Source: Clostridia bacterium (GTDB lineage: Bacteria; Bacillota; Clostridia; Christensenellales; Borkfalkiaceae). Taken from it: DNA of 11,619 bases. Both the position numbers and the translations under genes were made by a program. The DNA lies in NCBI GenBank assembly GCA_900769565.1, contig CAAGHC010000004.1, positions 1-11,619 of the forward strand, given 5' to 3'. Below, one piece after another: positions 1-5,887 of the stretch (positions are counted from its first letter, which is position 1; each line of letters opens with the position of its first letter). The notes beneath the pieces were generated by a model that did no database searches, was not told the DNA's origin, and saw only the letters and a list, made by a program, of their open reading frames with translations.

Positions 1-244
1 TTATGAATCCACTTTTCATTTTTGGGAAGAGTGGAATTATTAAATAAACGCTATACGTAAGGGATACTCCTGCCACACCGAAAAGGATATAGGCAATTAT
101 CGCAAGCGCGCCGTTTTCTAATCCTAACCCTACCATAACAAGGGAAAGCGTTGCGCTTAAAAGGGTTATGATAAACGTCAATACCTTTGCCCAAGTAGTT
201 GGATTTAATATCTTTTTCCAAAGAGAGCGAAAATCAATCTTCAT
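1..244 (-). CDS. Small membrane protein, partial (C-terminus beyond window)
   Basis: An open frame on the minus strand starts at the ATG whose complement lies at 242-244. It stays open for 81 codons to the left edge, so only the N-terminal part is visible. The first ~19 residues are basic and polar (MKIDFRSLWKKILNPTTWAK). Two hydrophobic stretches follow, at about residues 21-42 and 48-72, which I read as membrane helices, then a basic PKMK segment. An AAAGGA ribosome binding site (complement of 253-258) lies about 8 bases before the ATG, inside the end of the kinase gene. The frame overlaps that gene by 11 bp, so the two are probably translationally coupled. As third gene of a response regulator-kinase operon it may be an accessory membrane protein or a target of the pair. 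I do not recognise the family and assign no function. Confidence 0.72.
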   Translation of the reverse strand, partial: MKIDFRSLWKKILNPTTWAKVLTFIITLLSATLSLVMVGLGLENGALAIIAYILFGVAGVSLTYSVYLIIPLFPKMKSGFI

Positions 245-1292
245 AAACAACGTCCTTTAATATAATTGTAAAAGTACTTCCTTTGTTTATTTCACTTTGC
301 ACGGCGATTTCTCCGCCTAAAATATCAATTACCTTTTTCACGAGCGCAAGCCCAAGTCCGTTTCCCGCGCTAGCGTGCGAAGTGTCGCCTTGATAAAACT
401 TTTCAAAGATTTTTGCGCCCGTTTCGCTCGTCATACCACAGCCCGTATCGATTACCTTAATTTCCACGTTCTTATCTTTACGTTTAAGCGTTATATCAAT
501 TTTCCCACCGTCAGGGGTAAATTTAATAGCGTTAGAAATTAAATTATTCCAAACGATTTCAAGTAGGCTTTTTGAAGAAAATATCGTAACTTCATCAAAA
601 TCGCAATTAAGTTCAAGATTTTTCTTTTCAATAATCGTTTCAAATTCAACAACGTTTTCAGCAAGCGCTTCCGTTAAATTGAACGCTTCGTGCTTTTCTT
701 GTATTTCTTGGTTTTCAAGTTTGTTAAGTTTTAAGATGTTAGTAATTAAGTCGGTAATGCGCTTTGACGCAGAAATGAGCGTTTTTGAGTAATTCTTTCT
801 CGTTTCACTATCAAGCGTTTCGTCTTGAAGAAGAGTCGCATAGTTTTGTATAACTGCTAATGGAGTTTTAATTTCGTGGGAAACGTTAGAAATAAAATCG
901 GTTTTTAATACCTCGTTTTTTTGAAGTTCCGTTGCCATTTTATTTAAGTTTTCCATAATCAAATCGTATTGATTATACTTTCCGTATTCGTGCTTTATTT
1001 CAAGCCTGGTAGAAAAATCACCTTCGGCAATCTTTTCGGTGGCATCAACTATTTTTTGCGTTGGACGATCCACCGTTATCTTTCTGCGAATCCAATCGAA
1101 CACGGTACAAAAAGTAGCAAGAATTATTATTTCTATAAGAATAAGTATTGCGATAAGCGTAACGTTATTCGTTCTTTCTCTAATATAGTCGTAAATGAGT
1201 ATTGCCATTTGCATAATAACGGCTATAAGAATAAAAAACGAAATAGCACCCGTCCAAGTAAAACCTACGGACGCAACTTTTTTCTTTTTCAT
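234..1292 (-). CDS. Two-TM HAMP sensor histidine kinase with short external loop
   Basis: Class I sensor histidine kinase (352 aa) that autophosphorylates on His and passes the phosphate to the response regulator encoded just upstream. In order: TM1 (about 14-35), an external loop of only about 10 residues, TM2 (about 45-66), a HAMP linker (about 68-122), HisKA with SHEIKTP and phospho-acceptor H139, then an ATPase domain. The ATPase carries an N box (NNLISN, N250/N254), a G1 box (DTGCG, 282-286), an F box (about 296-300) and a G2 box (GNGLGLAL, 310-317). All motifs look intact, so it should be active. With no room for an extracytoplasmic sensor domain, it resembles intramembrane-sensing kinases and probably reads a signal in or at the membrane, or from a partner protein. 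The start overlaps the regulator's stop by 4 bp (ATGA). The stimulus is unknown. Confidence 0.96.
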   Translation of the reverse strand: MKKKKVASVGFTWTGAISFFILIAVIMQMAILIYDYIRERTNNVTLIAILILIEIIILATFCTVFDWIRRKITVDRPTQKIVDATEKIAEGDFSTRLEIKHEYGKYNQYDLIMENLNKMATELQKNEVLKTDFISNVSHEIKTPLAVIQNYATLLQDETLDSETRKNYSKTLISASKRITDLITNILKLNKLENQEIQEKHEAFNLTEALAENVVEFETIIEKKNLELNCDFDEVTIFSSKSLLEIVWNNLISNAIKFTPDGGKIDITLKRKDKNVEIKVIDTGCGMTSETGAKIFEKFYQGDTSHASAGNGLGLALVKKVIDILGGEIAVQSEINKGSTFTIILKDVVYED

Positions 1293-1960
1293 TTTAACAC
1301 CACCTTATACCCAAGCCCGTGAACAGTGGCAATTTCAAACCCGTCGCATTGAGATGTCTTTTCACGAAGTTTCGCCATATACACGTCAACCGTTCTACTT
1401 GTAGTAGAAGAATCATAGTCCCAAAACTCTGCCATAAGAGCTGAACGGGTGAAAGTCTTTTTAGGATAAGATAAAAGCTTGAATAGAATATCAAATTCTC
1501 TAACGGTAAGGGAAATTTCTTCGCCGTCAAGTGTTGCCGTTCGTTCTTCCACGTTCATAGAGAAGTTGCCTATCGTAATTTCCTTTTCCGTTTCAATTTT
1601 TGCACGGCGGAGTATCGCCTTAATCGTCATAAGCAAAATATCAATATCAAAAGGCTTAGTCACGTATTCGTCAATGCCGATATTGTAACCAAGCATTTTA
1701 GACGGTTTATCGTCTTTTGCCGTCATAAAAATGATTGGCATGGTTTTATCAGTAGCGCGAACGCTTTCTGCAAGCTCGAACCCGTTCATTCTCGGCATCA
1801 TTATATCAGTAAGAAGTAAGTCACATTTTTCTTCGTCAATTTTTTCCAACGCTTCAAGCCCGTCAAAACACGAAACAACGTCATAGCCCACGTTACGAAG
1901 GCTTGACGAAACAAAGCGATTTAAGTCCATATCATCTTCCACAACGAATATTTTTATCAT
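1289..1960 (-). CDS. OmpR/PhoB-family response regulator
   Basis: DNA-binding response regulator (223 aa), partner of the kinase that follows it. The receiver domain (about 1-118) has the acidic pair E8/D9-D10, phospho-acceptor D52 in LLLTDIMMP, T80 in FMTAK and K102 in TKPF. The C-terminal winged helix (about 127-222) is of the OmpR type, with the EISLTVREFDIL region, the recognition-helix region SSTTSRTVDVYMAKLREK and the terminal VHGLGYKV hairpin. An AAGGAGAT ribosome binding site (complement of 1966-1973) sits 5 bases before the ATG and supports this start. It is the first gene of an at least three-gene operon with a promoter at 1996-2024. That promoter carries 11-bp-phased TTTACA/TTAACA repeats typical of OmpR/PhoP-class sites, so autoregulation is plausible. 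Its regulon is not deducible; no ABC transporter or antibiotic-resistance gene is visible beside it. Confidence 0.97.
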   Translation of the reverse strand: MIKIFVVEDDMDLNRFVSSSLRNVGYDVVSCFDGLEALEKIDEEKCDLLLTDIMMPRMNGFELAESVRATDKTMPIIFMTAKDDKPSKMLGYNIGIDEYVTKPFDIDILLMTIKAILRRAKIETEKEITIGNFSMNVEERTATLDGEEISLTVREFDILFKLLSYPKKTFTRSALMAEFWDYDSSTTSRTVDVYMAKLREKTSQCDGFEIATVHGLGYKVVLK

Positions 1961-1995
1961 AAGAAATCTCCTTATGCCTATATTGTACCACCTAT

Positions 1996-2024
1996 ATTAT
2001 AACAAATTGTTTGTAAAATGTTAA
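1996..2024 (-). promoter_or_regulatory. Sigma-A promoter of the response regulator-kinase operon
   Basis: Read on the minus strand: a TTAACA -35 box (complement of 2019-2024), a 17-bp spacer and a perfect TATAAT -10 box (complement of 1996-2001). Transcription should start near 1989, about 29 bases before the regulator ATG and upstream of its AAGGAGAT site. Confidence 0.75.
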
Positions 2025-2035
2025 GGAATTGTAAA
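2012..2035 (-). promoter_or_regulatory. Putative OmpR/PhoP-type direct-repeat operator
   Basis: On the minus strand, TTTACA (2030-2035) and TTAACA (2019-2024) lie exactly 11 bp apart, and another TTTACA sits at 2012-2017. Hexamers repeated with one helical turn between them are the usual target of OmpR-family dimers; Bacillus PhoP boxes are TTAACA-like hexamers separated by about 5 bp. The repeats cover the -35 box of the regulator's own promoter, so a bound dimer could activate or repress it. AT-rich sequence makes chance matches common. Confidence 0.35.
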
Positions 2036-2059
2036 AGTTGAAGCGAAAATAGATTTTAT

Positions 2060-2102
2060 AAAAGAAAAAGAACTTGGGAAAATCCAAGTTCTAATTCTTT
2101 TT
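2060..2102. terminator. Hairpin terminator between divergent transcripts
   Basis: AGAACTTGG (2069-2077) pairs perfectly with CCAAGTTCT (2084-2092); a possible G-T pair extends the stem to a 4-base AAAA loop. On the minus strand it is followed by TTTTTCTTTT (complement of 2059-2068), a good intrinsic-terminator tail. On the plus strand the tail is the weaker AATTCTTTTT (2093-2102). No annotated gene ends here on either strand, because the flanking genes run away from this site. It may insulate the divergent units or end a short transcript from within 2103-2298. Confidence 0.65.
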
Positions 2103-2129
2103 GACCGCTTGAAAGTGCAATTATATAAT
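2101..2129 (+). promoter_or_regulatory. Upstream promoter (P1) towards the MFS gene
   Basis: TTGACC (2101-2106), a 17-bp spacer and a perfect TATAAT (2124-2129). Transcription would begin near 2136. It would read through the small structured segment at 2130-2197 before reaching the second promoter and the MFS gene. This could be an alternative promoter for the transporter or the promoter of a short leader RNA. Confidence 0.5.
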
Positions 2130-2197
2130 GTTTATAAAAATCCCTATGGGACACGCCCTTTTAGCGGTGCTTTTAGTTTTTTAGTAATAATATAAAC
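2130..2197. other. Structured AT-rich segment closed by GTTTATA/TATAAAC
   Basis: GTTTATA (2130-2136) and TATAAAC (2191-2197) form a 7-bp inverted repeat enclosing about 54 bases. Inside are a TCCC-TAT-GGGA mini-hairpin (2141-2151), a CACGC / GCGGTG partial stem with one bulge (about 2152-2169) and two CTTTTAG repeats 12 bp apart (2158-2164 and 2170-2176), followed by TTTTTTAG. The pieces could fold as a leader or small RNA in either direction, or be a short dispersed repeat. There is no open frame or known riboswitch signature that I recognise. Confidence 0.3.
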
Positions 2198-2226
2198 TTT
2201 ACGTATATTATGAAAGCAAAAAACGA

Positions 2227-2255
2227 TTGACAAGTAAAAAACAAAGTTCTATAAT
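2227..2255 (+). promoter_or_regulatory. Consensus sigma-A promoter (P2) of the MFS gene
   Basis: A perfect TTGACA -35 box (2227-2232), a 17-bp spacer and a perfect TATAAT -10 box (2250-2255). Transcription should start near 2262, giving a leader of about 37 bases. An exact match to consensus implies strong expression unless a repressor acts; TAATATA/TATATTA arms at 2188-2194 and 2204-2210, just upstream, could be part of such control. Confidence 0.85.
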
Positions 2256-2298
2256 GAATGGCAGTGTGTAATGACTTATTTTTTGGAGAAATGAAAGA

Positions 2299-3561
2299 AT
2301 GAATGCAGTAAGTAAAAGAAACAACCGTATCTACTGGTTTGTAATTTTCTCGTGTACCTTTTTATGGACGATTATGATGGGTTCTAAAAACGTTTACACG
2401 GCAGAAATTGTGGAAATTATGGGCATTTTTAACGTGGAAAAGGCACAGGCAAGTTTTGCCATGTTCCTTTATTTTATGGTGTATTCATCCGTTCAAATTG
2501 CGCTATTCTTTTTCCTTGAAAAATTAGACCTTAAGTGGTTTACTTTAATTACCATGGGCGTTTCGGGTTTAGTAACCGTATTCGTTGCGTTTGCTACCGA
2601 TATGTTCCAAATTTGGTGGTTGCTTGCAATAAACGGGTTTTTGCAAGCCGGCGTATGCGGTGTTTGTATTGCCACCTTTAAGAAATTTTTGCCGGAAAAT
2701 AAACTTGCAATCGCAAACGTATTCTTTAACGTCGGAACGGCAATCGCAGGTTTAATATCCTACGGTACGGGTGCGCTTTTCGTAAGTATATCTAGATGGG
2801 AATTGCCCTTTATAATTTTAGGTATCGTACTTTCTCTATCTGCAGTATTATACTTCGTTTCTATTATAATGGCATCAAAAATCAAAAAGGACGAGAGCGA
2901 AGTTTTAGAAGAGAACAAACTAGAAACCGAACAAGCGTTTTTTGCAGTTAAAAGTAAGACTTTCAAAATCGTTTACTGTGTTTTAACCTTTGTTATAAGT
3001 TTCTTTATCCACGCGATTTTCTATCCCGTATTAAACTGGATGCCAAACCTATTAACGGAAATTTATTCGCTCGATAACTCGGTTGCAATTTTAATTTCAG
3101 CGTTAGCGCCCGTTATGACGGTTATCGGACCGATTATAGCCGTTGCTCAATGTGAAAGACAAAAGAATTTTATCATGGTTACCATAATTTATATGGCTAT
3201 TACTACCGTTTTGGGACTTTTAATGTGGTTAATCTTCGATAAGAGTATGCTTGGAATAATTATTGCTATTATAGTATTCTTGGTGGTAGCGCAAGCGGCA
3301 ATGACCGTTGTGTTTACCGTAATGCCCTTAAAGATGAGCGCTTACGTAGATGCTGGTGGACACAGTTCACTAATGAATTCTGCTGGTGGTTTTGCCGCAG
3401 GTATTGCGCCTATGGCAATCGGCTCTATTATCGACTCGTTTGGTTGGGCTGTATCTTACGGCGTAATATTCGGTGTTTCATTAGCCATGTTAGTCGTACT
3501 TTTCGGGGTGTATATCTATATTGAAAAATTAAGAAAAAAACAGGCTAAACAAGGTAATTAA
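2299..3561 (+). CDS. Major facilitator superfamily transporter (12 TM)
   Basis: Integral membrane secondary transporter (420 aa), a typical MFS length. I count about twelve hydrophobic helices in two bundles: roughly 11-29, 52-74, 80-100, 104-126, 136-162, 168-192, then 223-246, 258-283, 290-313, 316-341, 356-380 and 384-408. They are split by a charged central loop rich in Glu and Lys (about 193-222). The C-terminal tail is basic and cytoplasmic. The NWMPNLL segment (246-252) and the glycine-rich GGHSS...GGFAAGIAP stretch (about 353-371) recall the sugar-phosphate/organic-acid permease branch, but this is only a resemblance. Translation starts at ATG 2299 behind GGAG (2285-2288); an earlier ATG at 2291 stops after three codons. 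It lies beside the DeoR gene and the dehydrogenase operon and may import their substrate, although it has its own promoters and terminator. The substrate is not deducible. Confidence 0.93.
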   Translation: MNAVSKRNNRIYWFVIFSCTFLWTIMMGSKNVYTAEIVEIMGIFNVEKAQASFAMFLYFMVYSSVQIALFFFLEKLDLKWFTLITMGVSGLVTVFVAFATDMFQIWWLLAINGFLQAGVCGVCIATFKKFLPENKLAIANVFFNVGTAIAGLISYGTGALFVSISRWELPFIILGIVLSLSAVLYFVSIIMASKIKKDESEVLEENKLETEQAFFAVKSKTFKIVYCVLTFVISFFIHAIFYPVLNWMPNLLTEIYSLDNSVAILISALAPVMTVIGPIIAVAQCERQKNFIMVTIIYMAITTVLGLLMWLIFDKSMLGIIIAIIVFLVVAQAAMTVVFTVMPLKMSAYVDAGGHSSLMNSAGGFAAGIAPMAIGSIIDSFGWAVSYGVIFGVSLAMLVVLFGVYIYIEKLRKKQAKQGN

Positions 3562-3590
3562 GTAAAATAAAAAAACAAACTTAAAAAATT

Positions 3591-3624
3591 AAAACGGCAT
3601 CAACTTGATGCCGTTTTTTCTTTT
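3591..3624. terminator. Strong bidirectional terminator between convergent genes
   Basis: ACGGCATCAA (3594-3603) and TTGATGCCGT (3605-3614) form a near-perfect 10-bp palindrome. A-rich sequence lies on the left, and a T tract (TTTTTTCTTTT, 3614-3624) follows on the plus strand. On the minus strand the stem is followed by TTTTAATTTTTT. It ends the MFS transcript 30 bases after that gene's stop, and the regulator transcript from the other side. Confidence 0.93.
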
Positions 3625-3633
3625 ATGAAAAAG

Positions 3634-4407
3634 TTAAAAGTTAGTGTTGCTAGGCGTAATGATTTTGCATTTAGTTTGGGCAATCTTTTCCACGTATTCG
3701 ATAGGGGGTGTCTTTTCGGTGATGAGATAATCTACTTGTTCAAAGTCAAAGTCTGAACACAAAAAAGTCTTTCCAAACTTGGTGCTATCGCAAAGCATTG
3801 CAACTTTTGTAGAGTTTTTTCTCATTAGTTGTTTTAGTTTTGCTTGTTCAATACTAGCGTCGGTAAAACCGTTAAGGTCGAGCCCTGTGCAAGACATTAT
3901 AGAAATATCTGCATGAATGCGTGAAATATACTCGATAGTGTCCGTGCCGATTATAGAGTTGGAATGGTTTTGAATTTGTCCACCCGCTATATATATTTTA
4001 ATGTTATTAGTTTGGGATAGCAAAAGTGCGTTTCTTAAACCGGTTGTAACGACTGAAAGATATTGATAACTGTTAAGCATGGGGATAGTAAGACCGGTCG
4101 TTGACGACGAGTCCATGAACACGGTGTCGCCGTTTTTAACAAGTTTGGTCGCAAGGTTTGCAATAGTTCTTTTGGCGTTTGTGTTTTCTTGTTCACGAAT
4201 GGCGAAAGCAGATTCTTCAGCACTAGATTTAAATGGCATAGCGCCTCCGTGTGAACGCTTGATTAAACCTTGTTTTTCCATTGCACGAAGGTCGCGCCTA
4301 ATGGTCGCGCCACTAACGAAAAGTTCGCTTGCAAGTTCTTCCACAGTTGCAGATTTGTTTTTATTTAGTATGTCCAAAATCTCTTCTTGACGCTCAAGTG
4401 AAAGCAT
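3634..4407 (-). CDS. DeoR/GlpR-family transcriptional regulator
   Basis: Sugar-metabolism repressor of the DeoR family (257 aa, the usual length). The N-terminal winged helix-turn-helix (about 1-57) holds the family signature: RQEEIL, then TVEELASELFVSGATIRRDL and the IKRSHGGA loop. The C-terminal sensor domain (about 75-235) is the ribose-5-phosphate-isomerase-like fold, with GDTVFMDSSSTT (93-104), VVTTGLRNALLL (119-130), IAGGQ (140-144), the GLDLNGFTD segment (175-183), an LCDSTKFGK motif (205-213) and DYLITE (226-231). These normally bind a phosphorylated sugar or related effector. An AAAAGGAG site (complement of 4413-4420) precedes the ATG by 5 bases. The gene is divergent from the dehydrogenase operon across a 172-bp region with two candidate operators, so it most likely represses that operon and itself, released by a phosphorylated intermediate. 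The effector is unknown. Confidence 0.96.
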   Translation of the reverse strand: MLSLERQEEILDILNKNKSATVEELASELFVSGATIRRDLRAMEKQGLIKRSHGGAMPFKSSAEESAFAIREQENTNAKRTIANLATKLVKNGDTVFMDSSSTTGLTIPMLNSYQYLSVVTTGLRNALLLSQTNNIKIYIAGGQIQNHSNSIIGTDTIEYISRIHADISIMSCTGLDLNGFTDASIEQAKLKQLMRKNSTKVAMLCDSTKFGKTFLCSDFDFEQVDYLITEKTPPIEYVEKIAQTKCKIITPSNTNF

Positions 4408-4448
4408 TTTTACTCCTTTTTAGCAAAATTCAACAGTTCTTTTGCTCA

Positions 4449-4482
4449 TTTATGATTATTTATGTTCATATTTTATCATAAA
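4449..4482. promoter_or_regulatory. Candidate DeoR operator (inverted and direct repeats)
   Basis: TTTATGAT (4449-4456) and ATCATAAA (4475-4482) form an 8-bp inverted repeat. A second TTTATG lies at 4459-4464, ten bases after the first, and TATGttCATA sits at 4461-4470. The set overlaps the -10 box and start of the regulator's promoter, so binding would block it. TATGTTC also resembles the half-site of GlpR operators. The match is suggestive only. Confidence 0.4.
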
Positions 4483-4498
4483 AAAATTCTTTTTGCAA
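4470..4498 (-). promoter_or_regulatory. Promoter of the DeoR-family regulator
   Basis: On the minus strand: TTGCAA (4493-4498), a 17-bp spacer and TAAAAT (complement of 4470-4475). A TG lies one base before the -10 box, so it is an extended -10 promoter. The start would fall near 4463, giving a leader of about 55 bases. Confidence 0.55.
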
Positions 4499-4511
4499 CT
4501 TAATTTTAAGT
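4498..4511. promoter_or_regulatory. Palindrome between the two divergent -35 boxes
   Basis: ACTTAA-TT-TTAAGT is a perfect 6-bp-arm inverted repeat with a 2-bp centre. It touches the -35 box of the regulator (4493-4498) and ends one base before the -35 box of the dehydrogenase operon (4513). One protein bound here could control both promoters. AT-rich palindromes arise by chance, so this is only a candidate operator. Confidence 0.35.
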
Positions 4512-4512
4512 A

Positions 4513-4541
4513 GTGACAAAACTAATTTATTATGTTATAAT
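4513..4541 (+). promoter_or_regulatory. Promoter of the dehydrogenase complex operon
   Basis: GTGACA (4513-4518, five of six matches to TTGACA), a 17-bp spacer and a perfect TATAAT (4536-4541), with TG one base upstream of the -10 box (extended -10). The start near 4548 leaves a leader of about 32 bases, too short for a riboswitch. This is the only convincing promoter seen ahead of the four complete plus-strand genes. Confidence 0.8.
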
Positions 4542-4579
4542 AAAAGTACAAAAATTTAAAGTTGGAGGAGTATGCAACT

Positions 4580-5845
4580 ATGAAAACAAAAGCGGTCAGA
4601 CTTTACGGCCAAAGCGATTTAAGACTCGAGGAGTTTGAATTGCCCGAAATTAAAGATAATGAAATTTTAGCACGTGTCGTTTCGGACAGTATCTGTATGT
4701 CCAGTTACAAAGCGGCAATTCAAGGTGCAAACCATAAAAGAGTGCCTACCGACATTGCAGAAAACCCGATTATTATCGGTCACGAATTCTGTGGTGATAT
4801 CGTTAAGGTTGGCGTTAAATGGCAACACAAATTTAAAGAAGGCTCTAAATTCGGTATCCAACCTGCAATGAACCTTCCTGAAAACCCCGTAGCAGCACCT
4901 GGTTATTCTTACGTTAATATCGGTGGTGACGCTACTTACATCATCATTCCGAACGAAGTTATGGAATCGGACTGCTTGATTCCTTACGAAGGCGAAAGCT
5001 ACTTTAAGGCATCTTTGGCAGAACCTATGTCTTGCATTATCGCAGGCTATCACGAAAACTTCCACAGCGTTTACGAAACCCACTCTCACGAAATGGGTAT
5101 TAAGGAAGGCGGTGCAGTAGCAATACTTGCAGGCGTTGGTCCTATGGGTCTTGGTGCAGTTGACTACGGTATCCACGGCGACAGAAAGCCTTCGCTCATG
5201 GTAGTTACCGATATCGACCAAGCAAGACTTGACAGAGCAGCAAGCCTTCTTACCGTTGAAGACGCTGCTAAAAACGGCGTTAAACTCGTTTACGTTAACA
5301 CTTCTGCTATTGACGACCCCGTTCAATATATTAAAGACCTTAACGGTGGTGAAGGTTACGACGACGTATTCGTATACGCACCCGTAGCACCCCTAATCGA
5401 ACAAGGCGACGCACTTCTCGCTTACAACGGTTGCTTAAACTTCTTCGCTGGTCCTACCAAAACCGATTTCTCGGCTAAATTCAATTTCTACGACGTTCAC
5501 TATGCGTTCCACAGAATTACCGGTACTTCGGGTGGTAACACCAACGACCTTCGTGAAGCACTTAAACTTGCAGGTGAAGGCAGAATCGACCCGTCTATCA
5601 TGATTTCTCACGTAGGTGGTCTTGACAGCGTTGTTGATACGACCTTAAATCTTCCCAACATTAAGGGCGCAAAGAAACTTATTTATACCCACGTTTCTAT
5701 GCCTATGACTGCTATTGCTGATTTTGAAGAACTCGGTAAAACCGATAAATTCTTTGCTGACCTTGACGCTATCTGCAAGAAGAACAACGGTATTTGGTCG
5801 GACGAAGCAGAAAAATACTTGCTCGCTAACGCAAAGAAAATCTAA
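4580..5845 (+). CDS. sorE: SorE-like zinc-dependent dehydrogenase (L-sorbose-1-phosphate reductase family)
   Basis: Medium-chain zinc dehydrogenase (421 aa from ATG 4580). The open frame extends to a TTG at 4562, but that TTG lies in the GGAGGAG ribosome binding site (4564-4570), so the ATG 9 bases later is the start. The catalytic half (about 1-150 and 290-421) has zinc ligands C39 (SDSICM), H68-E69 (IIGHEF) and E148 (LAEPM). The Cys cluster of a structural zinc site is absent. The Rossmann half has GVGPMG (185-190), with D211 in TDID after strand 2, pointing to NAD(H) rather than NADP(H). Overall it resembles SorE, which reduces L-sorbose 1-phosphate to D-glucitol 6-phosphate, including the QPAM, GYSY, LNFFAGP and TGTSGG segments. 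It is longer than the usual ~350-aa MDR enzymes. Heading an operon for a lipoyl dehydrogenase complex is unusual, and its true substrate may be another hydroxy or keto compound that feeds that complex. Confidence 0.85.
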   Translation: MKTKAVRLYGQSDLRLEEFELPEIKDNEILARVVSDSICMSSYKAAIQGANHKRVPTDIAENPIIIGHEFCGDIVKVGVKWQHKFKEGSKFGIQPAMNLPENPVAAPGYSYVNIGGDATYIIIPNEVMESDCLIPYEGESYFKASLAEPMSCIIAGYHENFHSVYETHSHEMGIKEGGAVAILAGVGPMGLGAVDYGIHGDRKPSLMVVTDIDQARLDRAASLLTVEDAAKNGVKLVYVNTSAIDDPVQYIKDLNGGEGYDDVFVYAPVAPLIEQGDALLAYNGCLNFFAGPTKTDFSAKFNFYDVHYAFHRITGTSGGNTNDLREALKLAGEGRIDPSIMISHVGGLDSVVDTTLNLPNIKGAKKLIYTHVSMPMTAIADFEELGKTDKFFADLDAICKKNNGIWSDEAEKYLLANAKKI

Positions 5846-5887
5846 TTAGATAGAAAAAAATATATTTATTATATAAGGAGTAATTTT

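Noticed and set aside
969..1404. Plus-strand open frames opposite the kinase and regulator
   Set aside because: They are antisense to conserved kinase and receiver sequences and have no recognisable motif or translation signal.
4562..4579. TTG start giving six extra residues on the SorE-like protein
   Set aside because: The TTG and next codons lie inside the GGAGGAG ribosome binding site; the ATG at 4580 has the right spacing and matches the family N-terminus.
4542..4579. Riboswitch ahead of the dehydrogenase operon (for example TPP, given the E1)
   Set aside because: The leader from the predicted start is only about 32 bases, with no stem structure.
4667..5326. Long minus-strand open frame (219 codons) opposite the dehydrogenase
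   Set aside because: It lies within a clear gene on the other strand, has a Val/Asn/Cys-rich composition unlike a real protein, and has no ribosome binding site or domain.
5846..5887. Internal promoter or terminator between the dehydrogenase and E2
   Set aside because: The 42-bp gap is AT-rich but has no paired -35/-10 boxes at proper spacing and no hairpin.
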